Of a stretch of 64,000 nucleotides of DNA, positions 26,562 through 35,222 are shown piece by piece; position 1 is the stretch's first letter, and each line of letters opens with the position of its first letter. The notes beneath the pieces are model-generated. The model was given only the letters and a program-made list of their open reading frames with translations. It searched no databases and was not told where the DNA came from. Position numbers and translations under genes: made by a program. This DNA is from Thalassotalea euphylliae (GTDB lineage Bacteria; Pseudomonadota; Gammaproteobacteria; Enterobacterales; Alteromonadaceae): NCBI RefSeq assembly GCF_003390375.1, contig NZ_QUOT01000002.1:1-64000 (forward strand), given 5' to 3'.

Positions 26562-28469
26562 CTAGCGTAATTTGGGATTTTTTGGATAAAACTTATCTGG
26601 CAACTGACTAATATGCTCAAAAAACCGCGTATCTTTATAGGGTAGCTTCATAAAGCCAGATATGCCTAAGCCACTAATATTTGGTAACAGTTTTAGAATA
26701 TTATGAAGGTGTTTAGTGAATTCCGCTTGTTTTTCGTGATTCAGTAGCATCAGGTAGCTATGAATTTTAAGGTGAGTTGGTAATACTTCGAAAATAATAC
26801 AGCCGGTATGATGAATAAGGTTCATTTTGGCAAGCTCTGCCATAATTTCATCAGGTAGGCGCAAATATTCATCAGGGTCTTTACCGTCTTCAAAATAGGA
26901 GTGAAGCCTAGTTTCATCATCAAGTTCTGGTACGACACTCACATCAAAAGGAATGGTCATTTCCTCATTGGCGATAAACGGCTCTTGTTCGTTCTCTCGC
27001 TCAATGTGCAAGGTGGTACGGGCATTAAATAAACAGCTTTTAAACATACCGATGCGAAATATGCCCTGCGCTAAATAAATCATGTTATTGACGGCGCTTT
27101 GAAAAGACTTTTTCAGTGATGGATCAAACAAGGTTAAATTGGAGTCGATATAAACGCCTTCTTTTTGCCAGCGCACTGCTAAACCACCAACAACCGGAAA
27201 ATTACCCAGCCGACTAACTGCTGCAACAAAGGCTTTTTCGTTATCTCCCATACCGCTCAGATAGTTTTTATAATATTTTTCTAACTGAGCATCATCGACA
27301 TCTGTTAAAGACTCGTCATCGCTTTGCTCGCGTAAGAAAGATTTTCGCGAGCCATAAACAACCGTATCAATTAGCGCTTCACTATTTCTCACCCAAACCG
27401 GAATTAATGGTTCAATTACTTGCTCAGTAGGCATATCAGCGAGCACTAATTTTTTAAAAAAACCTACTTGCTTTAGAAAGTAATCACCCGCTTGCTGCCT
27501 TGTTTTCACGTCTTCACTCAACATGCCGTCGAGCACTTGCGCCAGCGGCTTAGGCAAGCCTAAACTGCTGGCTGGGATCACTAGTTTGCCATAACGGCTG
27601 GATTGGCCTGATGCGAGCGCATATAAAGTAGCGGCTGCTCCTTGTTCGTCAAAACGAGGACTAGAAAGCTCCCCATTGATTTGTTCTGGTCCGATAAAAT
27701 AAATATCACCCAAGCGAGCATTGGTATGCTGCAAATCACCACTCATTAAATCCATGACATTATTTGCGGTGGTCTGTCCCTGCGCATCTATCTGTGCGTA
27801 AACGGCTGAGCCCCAGTCCACTAAATGCAGTTGCCCTGTATGCTCATCAAACACTAAATTAGATGGCTTAATATCGCCGTGTACAATCGGCTTAGCCTCA
27901 CCATTTTGTTTGTTGCCGCGCAAACATGTTAATAGCTCAATCAGTTGAATCGCGAACCGTACTATTTGCTCAGGAGGAATTGGCCCGTGCTGATGGGAAT
28001 ATTGTTCTAGGTTAATGCCTGGAGCTCGCGTCATTTGCACTACAGATTGGCGCTTTATTTTTCGATATTCAATAACCTTTGGCACTTGCGGGTGACAAAT
28101 TTGACGCTGCATATGCGCTTCTTCTTCGAATCTATCTTGTACATGCTGAGGTAAGGTTAATCGAGAAAATTTAAACACAAAGTCTTGTAACTGATGGCTC
28201 CCCTGTTTATCACGCTTGTCTTCTGGGATTTGATCTTCTAGATTTTGGTGTTCTTGGTTTTGATGATCTGGCAAGGCTTCTCCTTGACCAGAAAACACGA
28301 AACCGTAGGCTCCTTTACCTATCAATTTGATATTGTTGTAACCCAATAGATTTAACTGCTGCTGACACAATTCAACCCAAGTCTTTAACTTGGTCGCATC
28401 TTTGTGACTTAGCAAATAGATAGATTGCTCTTCGGCAATATAAAAGTGTTGTAGTTTTTTTCTTGTCAC
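26562..28469 (-). CDS. Ser/Thr protein kinase-like protein with long unknown C-terminus
   Basis: A eukaryotic-like kinase domain occupies about residues 45-345. It has the glycine loop GKGAYG (51-56), Lys100 in FVFKFS, a Glu near 117, the catalytic loop HGDIKPSN (197-204, Asp199) and DWG (218-220) in place of DFG. Gly replaces Arg in HRD, so it is a non-RD kinase, but all catalytic residues are present. A Gln/Glu-rich insertion (about 65-93) interrupts the N-lobe. The remaining 290 residues match nothing I recognise and lack obvious membrane segments. The start is a GTG; a nearby ATG is out of frame. No phosphatase partner is adjacent. Confidence 0.8.
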   Translation of the reverse strand: MTRKKLQHFYIAEEQSIYLLSHKDATKLKTWVELCQQQLNLLGYNNIKLIGKGAYGFVFSGQGEALPDHQNQEHQNLEDQIPEDKRDKQGSHQLQDFVFKFSRLTLPQHVQDRFEEEAHMQRQICHPQVPKVIEYRKIKRQSVVQMTRAPGINLEQYSHQHGPIPPEQIVRFAIQLIELLTCLRGNKQNGEAKPIVHGDIKPSNLVFDEHTGQLHLVDWGSAVYAQIDAQGQTTANNVMDLMSGDLQHTNARLGDIYFIGPEQINGELSSPRFDEQGAAATLYALASGQSSRYGKLVIPASSLGLPKPLAQVLDGMLSEDVKTRQQAGDYFLKQVGFFKKLVLADMPTEQVIEPLIPVWVRNSEALIDTVVYGSRKSFLREQSDDESLTDVDDAQLEKYYKNYLSGMGDNEKAFVAAVSRLGNFPVVGGLAVRWQKEGVYIDSNLTLFDPSLKKSFQSAVNNMIYLAQGIFRIGMFKSCLFNARTTLHIERENEQEPFIANEEMTIPFDVSVVPELDDETRLHSYFEDGKDPDEYLRLPDEIMAELAKMNLIHHTGCIIFEVLPTHLKIHSYLMLLNHEKQAEFTKHLHNILKLLPNISGLGISGFMKLPYKDTRFFEHISQLPDKFYPKNPKLR

Positions 28470-28701
28470 ATTCGCCAGTCGTCATAGAATTGTATCGGGC
28501 AAAGACTATGCTTAGTCTTCGATAAATTAAGTGCGTTTAAGCACTGCTTTGTTTGCACTATATAATTGTTAGGTAATTATTAGACAACTAGATTGTTCAT
28601 CAGCGTGCATAATGTCAACACCATCAACTCAAAGCTGAACAGCCGAGCATCGCAAATATCGCATCTGTTAATAACAGGATGTGACTACAATTTCATTTCC
28701 A

Positions 28702-28735
28702 ACGTCACATAACTGTCATAATGCTACGCTAACCT
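28702..28735 (+). promoter_or_regulatory. Pho-box-like promoter
   Basis: Two 11-base units, ACGTCACATAA (28702-28712) and CTGTCATAATG (28713-28723), resemble the PhoB direct repeat CTGTCATAAAT. The second half matches closely and the first only in its GTCA core. TAACCT (28730-28735) lies at the spacing expected for a -10 in PhoB promoters. This is suggestive only. Confidence 0.3.
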
Positions 28736-28741
28736 GTGACC

Positions 28742-28950
28742 CGTTGGATAAGTGATTGCTAGTCAGCATTGCAACCAACAATAAAGAGTAAGGTTACCAA
28801 GCTTAATGCTTAACTGTTGTACTTTTATTCTTTATCGGATTCTTTCTGGACATTAATCCCAGCGCACTTTTCTATGCTATCGCTTCCTTGTAATCGCTAC
28901 GAAAAGCTCGCCTTTAGCTCTGCTAAGCATTACTTAGCAGAGCTTTTTTT
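28742..28950 (+). ncRNA. candidate small RNA, about 210 nt
   Basis: An intrinsic terminator on the plus strand at 28916-28950 has no plus-strand gene in front of it within this gap. If the Pho-box-like promoter is real, the transcript would run from about 28742 to 28950. The 5' end is a guess and I recognise no known RNA family. Confidence 0.35.
28916..28950 (+). terminator. strong + strand terminator without an obvious gene
   Basis: A perfect 12-bp stem, AGCTCTGCTAAG (28916-28927) with CTTAGCAGAGCT (28933-28944), then seven T residues on the plus strand. On the minus strand no T-run follows, so it is not built as the terminator of the E2 gene. Confidence 0.8.
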
Positions 28951-28979
28951 GCCTAATCTTATTTTGCAAATAATGCGCG

Positions 28980-30794
28980 CTAGCGAAGATTTACCAGCAT
29001 TCGGTTTGGATTTTCGAGAAGCGCTTTCCATGCGTTAGTAAACCTTGCAATCGTGCCACCATCGATAACGCGGTGATCACCAGACCAACTAATTTGCATA
29101 ATTTCGCGCGCTTCCACTTCCCCACTTTCATTGAAACGCGGTAACTTCTGCACTTTACCCAAAGCGACAATTGCGACTTCTGGTTTATTAATAATTGGAG
29201 TTGCGACAGTGCCACCTATCGCACCAATGTTGGAAATAGAGATAGTTCCGCCGGTCAAATCTTCTCGGTTAACGCGCCCTGCTCGCGCCTGCTCAGTTAG
29301 TCTTGCAATATCTAACGCCAGCTCAAGGATTGATTTTGTTTGCGCCTGTTTTACGTTTGGCACTAACAAGCCGATTTTGGAATCTACTGCCATGCCGATA
29401 TTGTGATCTTCAAAATAGGTGATCTCGCTGCAATCATCATTAACTTGAGTATTCATCAGCGGATACTCGGCAAGTGCCATAGACATCGCCTTCATAAAAA
29501 ATGGCATCAAGGTAAGTTTGACATTTTGTTTAGCGTATTGCGTTTTAAGTTGCTGACGTAGCGCGATTAACTCAGTCAAATCCAGTTCTTCGCAATAGGT
29601 AAAGTGAGGAATACTAGTAACGGAATCTACCATGGCTTTCGCCATCGCCGCTTTAACACCGCGAATTGCCTCAACACGCTTACCGCCAACAGTAGTTGAC
29701 TTACTGCTAGTAGATTCTGGCTGACTTGTTTGGGGCTGTGTAGCATGTTCCTGCTCCACTTTAACCTGGCTAAAACGAATAACGTCTTCTTTATATACTC
29801 GACCTTTTTTACCAGAGCCCTGCACTTGATGAATATTAATGTCTAACTCGCGTGCAACTCGTCTAACGGCGGGGCTAGCCAGAGCTTTTTTACCGTTTTG
29901 TGCAACATCAGTACTGGCAATTTGTACGTTACTTTTTCCTGCTAGAGTCGCAATTGCTGACTGAACATCTGCCTGATGATTTTCGTTAGCGGTTTCAAGT
30001 AATTTTTCTTTTTCCTTTTTTTCGTCATGGCTAGCAATATTGCCACTCACACCATTACCACTCTCAACATTGCCACTTGGCGCAATAGCAAAAAGTGGTG
30101 CATGAACTTTGGCAATATCACCTTTGGCGTAATAAAGCTTAACGACAGTACCAGCACAAATTGCTGGGATCTGCACAAGTGCTTTATCTGTCATCACATC
30201 AGCAACAGGTTGATCTTCCTCAATCACATCACCTTCAGCGACTAACCATTCAACAATTTCACACTCAACAATGCCCTCACCAATATCAGGCAAAATAAAG
30301 TCTTCTGAGATGCCCGCAGATTGCGGTTCATTGGCAGCAACTTGATTCGCTGAATCTAACGGTTCATCTGTTTGCTGTTCGTCGCTCGTACCCTCATCAG
30401 ACGCTAAAGAGTCTAATAGGTTTAAGCCAGCATCCAATAATTGCGAGCCTTTAACGCTTTCATTTGTTTTTTGCTTGGCGAGCGAGGCTCCTTGATGAGT
30501 TTCAGACATTGAAACAACACCATTTGATTCATTGTCAGCACTTGTTGTATAACCATCGAAAGGTGTCATGGCAAACAAAGGCTCATGTACTTTGGCAATC
30601 TCGCCTTGTTGATAATATAGTTTGTCGACCACGCCAGCATGCATGGCGGGAATTTGCACTAAGGCTTTATCTGTCATCACATCCGCAATGGGTTGATCTT
30701 CTTCAATCTTCTCACCCTCTGCGACCAACCATTCCACTAATTCGCATTCGACAATGCCTTCGCCAATGTCCGGTAAAATAAAATCTATGCTCAT
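28980..30794 (-). CDS. bkdB: E2 subunit (dihydrolipoyl acyltransferase) of branched-chain 2-oxoacid dehydrogenase
   Basis: E2 transfers acyl groups from E1 to CoA. The 604-residue protein has two lipoyl domains with lipoylated Lys at K43 and K204, both in VMTDKALVQIPA. The two domains are almost identical, a recent internal duplication. An E3-binding domain (about 303-340, ASPAVRRVARELDI) and the catalytic acyltransferase domain (about 370-604) with DHRVIDG (His574, Asp578) follow. Assignment to the branched-chain rather than pyruvate complex rests on the heterodimeric E1 next door and the single-operon layout. It follows E1beta by 14 bases. Confidence 0.88.
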   Translation of the reverse strand: MSIDFILPDIGEGIVECELVEWLVAEGEKIEEDQPIADVMTDKALVQIPAMHAGVVDKLYYQQGEIAKVHEPLFAMTPFDGYTTSADNESNGVVSMSETHQGASLAKQKTNESVKGSQLLDAGLNLLDSLASDEGTSDEQQTDEPLDSANQVAANEPQSAGISEDFILPDIGEGIVECEIVEWLVAEGDVIEEDQPVADVMTDKALVQIPAICAGTVVKLYYAKGDIAKVHAPLFAIAPSGNVESGNGVSGNIASHDEKKEKEKLLETANENHQADVQSAIATLAGKSNVQIASTDVAQNGKKALASPAVRRVARELDINIHQVQGSGKKGRVYKEDVIRFSQVKVEQEHATQPQTSQPESTSSKSTTVGGKRVEAIRGVKAAMAKAMVDSVTSIPHFTYCEELDLTELIALRQQLKTQYAKQNVKLTLMPFFMKAMSMALAEYPLMNTQVNDDCSEITYFEDHNIGMAVDSKIGLLVPNVKQAQTKSILELALDIARLTEQARAGRVNREDLTGGTISISNIGAIGGTVATPIINKPEVAIVALGKVQKLPRFNESGEVEAREIMQISWSGDHRVIDGGTIARFTNAWKALLENPNRMLVNLR

Positions 30795-30808
30795 TTGCTA
30801 TCCTACCT

Positions 30809-31786
30809 TTAGTAATGCACGCTGCGTTTAATAGCTTCGAAAATCTTAAGATGATCAGCCATATGTTCTTTTTCAAGTGATAGTGGATACGGCGTATCGA
30901 CACCGCAAACTCGTGCTATTGGTGACTCTAAATGCAAAAAGCACTCATCTTGAATAGTCGCCGCCACTTCACCAGCAAAGCCACCTGTTATTGATGCTTC
31001 ATGGCTGATTAACAATCGCCCCGTTTTCATCACAGATTGAGCGACGGTTTCCACATCCCAAGGCAGAATAGAACGCAAGTCAATTAGCTCACACGAAATT
31101 CCCTCATTGGCAGCCAACTCCGCAGCTTTTTCAATGACTTCCATTTGCGCCCCCCAACCAAGTAAGGTGATATCACTCCCTTGGCTGATCACTTCCGCTT
31201 TGCCAATGGGCAACTGATAATCGTCTTCTGGTACCTCTCCTACTGAGGCGCGGTACAAGCGTTTAGGTTCAAAGAAAATGACTGGGTTGTCATCGCGAAT
31301 TGACGCCAACAACAGTCCCTTTGCTTGATACGGGTTACGCGGCACAACAATTTTTAAACCCGGCGTGTGCGCAAAATATGCCTCTGGTGATTGGCTGTGA
31401 TACAAGCCGCCGGCAATACCACCGCCATAGGGGGTGCGGATGGTAAGCCGACCGACATTGAATTCATTACCACTGCGGTAACGAAACTTGGCAGATTCAT
31501 TCACAATTTGATCAAACGCTGGGAAGATATAATCAGCAAATTGTATTTCCGCGACCGGACGGCTACCTTGCGCAGCTAGTCCATTGGCAAACCCCACAAT
31601 CCCCTGCTCCGCAAGTGGCGTATTAAAACAGCGTGCTTTGCCATATTTCTCTTGCAAGCCAGAAGTTGCTCGAAAAACGCCACCAAAGTGACCAACGTCC
31701 TCACCAAAGCACAAAGTGCTATCGTCTTCAGCCATGGCGATATCAAGCGCGTTATTGATCGCTTGCAATAAATTCATTTGCGCCAT
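30809..31786 (-). CDS. bkdA2: E1 beta subunit of branched-chain 2-oxoacid dehydrogenase
   Basis: The 325-residue transketolase-like subunit pairs with E1alpha to form the thiamine-diphosphate site. Conserved blocks include [45 protein letters not shown] and the C-terminal transketolase domain ([16 protein letters not shown]). It starts two bases after the E1alpha stop, so translation is likely coupled. Confidence 0.9.
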   Translation of the reverse strand: MAQMNLLQAINNALDIAMAEDDSTLCFGEDVGHFGGVFRATSGLQEKYGKARCFNTPLAEQGIVGFANGLAAQGSRPVAEIQFADYIFPAFDQIVNESAKFRYRSGNEFNVGRLTIRTPYGGGIAGGLYHSQSPEAYFAHTPGLKIVVPRNPYQAKGLLLASIRDDNPVIFFEPKRLYRASVGEVPEDDYQLPIGKAEVISQGSDITLLGWGAQMEVIEKAAELAANEGISCELIDLRSILPWDVETVAQSVMKTGRLLISHEASITGGFAGEVAATIQDECFLHLESPIARVCGVDTPYPLSLEKEHMADHLKIFEAIKRSVHY

Positions 31787-31788
31787 GG

Positions 31789-32985
31789 TTAAAATCTCCC
31801 TGCGGTAAACGGATAGGCTTCTGGATATTTGTTAATGTGCTCTTTTAGATCTGTTAATTGTTTTTCGAGATGTTTCGGCACTTGGTCATAGACATCGGTG
31901 ACTAAGTCTTCAACCGGTGGTTTTGCAACTTTTTCTGCAACTTTTACCGCCGCTAGAATTTCTTCGCGCAAGGATTCATATAGCGTTTTGTCACGCGCAT
32001 CATCCCACCACTTTTGGTTTATTAACCAAGTTTTAAAACGCGCAATAGGATCGTGCGCTTGCCATTTCGCCTCTTCTTCTTTGCTGCGATAGCCTGACGG
32101 GTCATCTGATGTTGAATGGGCGCCCAAACGATAAGACATCGCCTCTATAAGCACAGGTGCTTGGTGCTCTAGCGCGTAACTACGTGCCAACTGCATGGCT
32201 TTCATTACCGCCAAAACGTCATTACCGTCTATGCGGATCGTTTTCATACCATAACCGACACCACGCGAGGCAATACCATTACCTACGTATTGCTCATCAG
32301 ATGGTGTTGAAATGGCGTAGCCATTGTTTCGACAAAAGAAGATTACGGGGGCTTGATGAACGGCTGCCATATTCAGACCAGCATGAAAATCACCTTCTGA
32401 TGCTGCACCTTCACCAAACATACACAAGGTTACGGCGTCTTTCCCTTGCAGTTTTTGACCATAAGCATAACCGGCCGCTTGTGGAATTTGTGTGCCTAGC
32501 GGTGATGATATCGTCATGTAGTTTAATTCATTAGAGCCGTAATGAATCGGCATTTGACGACCTTTACCTAGATCTTTTTCATTTGAAAACATCTGATTCA
32601 TAAAGTCTTCTAAGGAAAAACCACGGTAAATTAAACAGCCTTGCTCGCGATACTGCGCCATGATCATATCTTGCGGTTCTAATGCCGCCGCGCCGCCAAC
32701 AGTTGTTGCTTCCTCCCCTAACGCGGTCATGTAAAAACTAATGCGCCCCTGACGCTGGGCAGCAATCATGCGCTCGTCAAGCACACGATGAAAAGCAAAT
32801 GCACGGTAAACCTTTTCAGCTTTTGCTTGATCAAGCTCAGGTAAATCGGCACTCGGGTAAAGTGTGCCGTCTTCTTTTAGGATCTTTAAAATAGGAATAG
32901 CAACTGAATGGCCATCGATAAAGGCCGGACTATGAACCTCAGCACCGCTTGGGTACTTTTTAGGCATATGTGTTCTAGCGTTCAT
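31789..32985 (-). CDS. bkdA1: E1 alpha subunit of branched-chain 2-oxoacid dehydrogenase
   Basis: E1alpha decarboxylates branched 2-oxoacids from Val, Leu and Ile. The 398-residue protein has the thiamine-diphosphate motif [18 protein letters not shown] and the family blocks [20 protein letters not shown] and [13 protein letters not shown] (phosphorylation-loop region in mitochondrial homologues). It is the first gene of a three-gene operon that lacks an E3 (lipoamide dehydrogenase), so E3 must come from elsewhere. A perfect 13-bp inverted repeat precedes the start codon. Confidence 0.9.
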   Translation of the reverse strand: MNARTHMPKKYPSGAEVHSPAFIDGHSVAIPILKILKEDGTLYPSADLPELDQAKAEKVYRAFAFHRVLDERMIAAQRQGRISFYMTALGEEATTVGGAAALEPQDMIMAQYREQGCLIYRGFSLEDFMNQMFSNEKDLGKGRQMPIHYGSNELNYMTISSPLGTQIPQAAGYAYGQKLQGKDAVTLCMFGEGAASEGDFHAGLNMAAVHQAPVIFFCRNNGYAISTPSDEQYVGNGIASRGVGYGMKTIRIDGNDVLAVMKAMQLARSYALEHQAPVLIEAMSYRLGAHSTSDDPSGYRSKEEEAKWQAHDPIARFKTWLINQKWWDDARDKTLYESLREEILAAVKVAEKVAKPPVEDLVTDVYDQVPKHLEKQLTDLKEHINKYPEAYPFTAGRF

Positions 32986-33002
32986 ATTGTTCTCTTGTTT
33001 AG

Positions 33003-33038
33003 GCAGGCCATAACCGCCAATTTGGGGTTATGGCCTGC
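33003..33038 (-). promoter_or_regulatory. 13-bp perfect inverted repeat in the bkd leader
   Basis: GCAGGCCATAACC (33003-33015) and GGTTATGGCCTGC (33026-33038) are perfect complements with a 10-base spacer. The repeat ends 17 bases before the bkdA1 ATG. No T-tract follows in the direction of transcription. It may be an operator or an RNA hairpin close to the ribosome site. Confidence 0.6.
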
Positions 33039-33525
33039 ATTTCACTACAGAGCTGCCGCACTCATCACTAGGCTTATACCAAGCGTAATAATAAGTATAG
33101 TTAACTCGATGAAACTTCAGCTAATTGCCAGAAATATCACGAGCTAAGGCCAAGCCATTCATTATTACTTTGCAAGGCCTTTGATGCTTCGTACTACACC
33201 TAAATACGCTATATAGCGACCGCACTTGAGTTCTTAATGACTTTCGATTGCAGACGCTTATTCAGTGAGTTAACGAGTTATATTTTTGAATGTGTTAACT
33301 GCCTGACTCCTCGCTCGTTATAGCCTTATTTTTTAATTATGTGGCTGACGAATACGAGTGCATTGGTGCTCTGTAGTATCGCTTGTTGTAACCGCTAAAA
33401 ATTTACCTTTACGTAAACTTACATTCAAGAGAGCGACGAGAATGAGATGTTTTTGAGCAGAAAATTTGAACAGAAATGTTTACAGTTAAGTAAGTGAAGT
33501 CAGTTTATATATCGCTATAAAATAA

Positions 33526-33553
33526 TCAAAAAAGCCCCATAAAATGGGGCTTT
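33526..33553 (-). terminator. terminator of astE
   Basis: AAAGCCCCAT (33531-33540) pairs with ATGGGGCTTT (33544-33553). On the minus strand TTTTTTGATT follows. Confidence 0.85.
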
Positions 33554-33580
33554 GAACGCTGTTTGACGGTTGGTTATCGG

Positions 33581-34642
33581 CTACTCAATGGTCGTTGGTT
33601 TAACCGTCAGTAATGCACGTTGGCCAAGTGCCACATTCGCATTCGGGAAGATGATAGCTTCTCCTTGTGTGCGTACTTTATGTTCAATATTGCCATCGGT
33701 GGCAAGCACATAGCCAACTGGAAAATCAGTAAAGTTTTCCGCGTCATCTGCAAAGTTTAAGACAAAACCTTCCGTGTGCTTGTTGATGGTTTGATCAATT
33801 TCAAAAATATCAAATGTGCTTTCGTCAAACTCAGCTAGCTCAAGCGGCTGACCTGAAACAAATTTCGTTAATGTCTCTTTCACTTTGGTGAATTTAGCCA
33901 TATCATTTTGACCAAATGGCATAACTTTGCCCAGCTCTACAGTAAATGCATCGGCGCCAAAGTTATTTGAAGAAAAATAGCTAAACGTAGTTGTCGGAGA
34001 ATGAGACAATAAAATAGTTGAAACATCACATGCTTGTAAGAAGCAAAGTTGCGACTTCTTCCAAGGCTCGCCATGTCGGAACGGATAAACCGCGAACTTA
34101 TCGTTTTTAGAGCCGCGAATGGCGGTGTGCAAGTCATAGTGGTAACGCTCGCGTTCGCCCTCTTCGCACAAGTTGTGCTCCCCTAATTGAGTAAAGAAGT
34201 TGGTTACCGCTTGCTCGAGTGCTTTTGCGCGATCGCGCTCTTTATTTCGCACATCACCTTCGCTATGTGCACCAGAAAAGAGTCGATTAAGATTCTCTTC
34301 TACAAAACGCTCAGCAATATTGATCGCCGCAGGGTTACCAAATAAAAATAATACACGTTCAGCTAATGCCAACTCACCCTTGATTAACTGCCTAATAATG
34401 TCAGCGCATATTTCGATTGGCGCTGTTTCATTGCCATGAACGGCGCTCGATAAAACAATGTCTTTTTTGGTTTTTCTGTCGATAGGCTCAAAAGTAATAA
34501 TGCCAGTATCAAGTACAGAAACAAGTGACTTAGTGTTTGAAGCTTGATGGGTTACTTCGAAACTAAAAGGTGCTGGAAGTGACCATTCATGGTTGCGTGT
34601 CAGTGATAAAAAGTCACCGCTTTGTAGTAGTTGCTGTTTCAT
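33581..34642 (-). CDS. astE: succinylglutamate desuccinylase AstE-like
   Basis: AstE catalyses the last step of the arginine succinyltransferase pathway, releasing succinate and glutamate. The zinc site is recognisable in SSAVHGNETAPIE (His and Glu) and DLHTAIRGS (His), with ENLNRLFSG between. I list the ATG at 34642 (MKQQLLQ); a GTG 14 codons upstream at 34684 is an alternative and neither has a strong ribosome site. The other ast genes are not nearby, so the gene is separated from its pathway. An aspartoacylase relative is the main alternative. Confidence 0.82.
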   Translation of the reverse strand: MKQQLLQSGDFLSLTRNHEWSLPAPFSFEVTHQASNTKSLVSVLDTGIITFEPIDRKTKKDIVLSSAVHGNETAPIEICADIIRQLIKGELALAERVLFLFGNPAAINIAERFVEENLNRLFSGAHSEGDVRNKERDRAKALEQAVTNFFTQLGEHNLCEEGERERYHYDLHTAIRGSKNDKFAVYPFRHGEPWKKSQLCFLQACDVSTILLSHSPTTTFSYFSSNNFGADAFTVELGKVMPFGQNDMAKFTKVKETLTKFVSGQPLELAEFDESTFDIFEIDQTINKHTEGFVLNFADDAENFTDFPVGYVLATDGNIEHKVRTQGEAIIFPNANVALGQRALLTVKPTTIE

Positions 34643-34895
34643 AGACTCACAGATAGGTTGCTTAACGTTAGATGATGGGCTCACGATTTATCTTTTTTTT
34701 CTAGTAATTTTGACATCAATGGCTAGTTGATACTACTAACCACGTTGGGAGAATAATTGCCAGCTTATTGTATTCGATAGCAAAGCGCTGCGAAAGGATA
34801 GTAAGCGTAATGGAAGCGCTCACGCGCTGTTAGCTTGAACGGAATTGTTTACGTTTTTGGCTTTTTTTATGCTGTTTTCTGCACTAAGCTTGGCG

Positions 34896-35222
34896 CTAAT
34901 GAGTAAAGAAATAGCTTTCCATCATTAACTGCGCTTGCTCAATGTCCAAGTTGGCAATTGCTACACGCTCTTTGCGATGAATGTCCCCAGCTTTATTGCC
35001 ATAGGCGACTTCCACTTGCTCTGGTTCGACATCCGGCAGTAAAAACACGATTTTCTTATCAAGTGACGGGGCATCTATGGTGATCGCATCAGCAGCCATG
35101 CCTTGTTGTCGCAGCGCCTTGTCAATAATGCCCATTAATGTATCCAAGCGCTGATGTTTTGCCATCAGCGCGTCGTTTGCTTTCGCAATCACCTCAGCAA
35201 AGGCAGAAAGCTTGGGAGACAT
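34896..35222 (-). CDS. conserved-looking protein of unknown function downstream of pgm
   Basis: A 108-residue product that I do not recognise. It appears soluble, mainly helical at the N-terminus (KLSAFAEVIAKANDALMAKH) and rich in acidic residues, with no cysteines or membrane segment. Its ATG overlaps the pgm stop as TAATG, which indicates translational coupling and a role in the same operon. Its function cannot be inferred beyond that. Confidence 0.7.
   Translation of the reverse strand: MSPKLSAFAEVIAKANDALMAKHQRLDTLMGIIDKALRQQGMAADAITIDAPSLDKKIVFLLPDVEPEQVEVAYGNKAGDIHRKERVAIANLDIEQAQLMMESYFFTH

Larger units (their letters stand above)
28470..28979. other. 510-bp intergenic region with + strand regulatory signals
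   Basis: No protein gene is supported. The region holds a Pho-box-like direct repeat (28702-28723) and a strong plus-strand terminator (28916-28950), so a short plus-strand transcript is possible. A 73-codon frame starting near 28817 crosses the terminator and is judged spurious. Confidence 0.5.
32986..33580. other. 595-bp intergenic region between bkdA1 and astE
   Basis: No coding region is supported on either strand. It contains the 13-bp inverted repeat near the bkd start and the astE terminator at the other end. The middle (33040-33520) shows no hairpin, repeat or promoter that I can defend. Confidence 0.5.

Noticed and set aside
28817..29038. 73-codon plus-strand frame before the E2 gene
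   Set aside because: It crosses a strong intrinsic terminator and the end of bkdB on the other strand.
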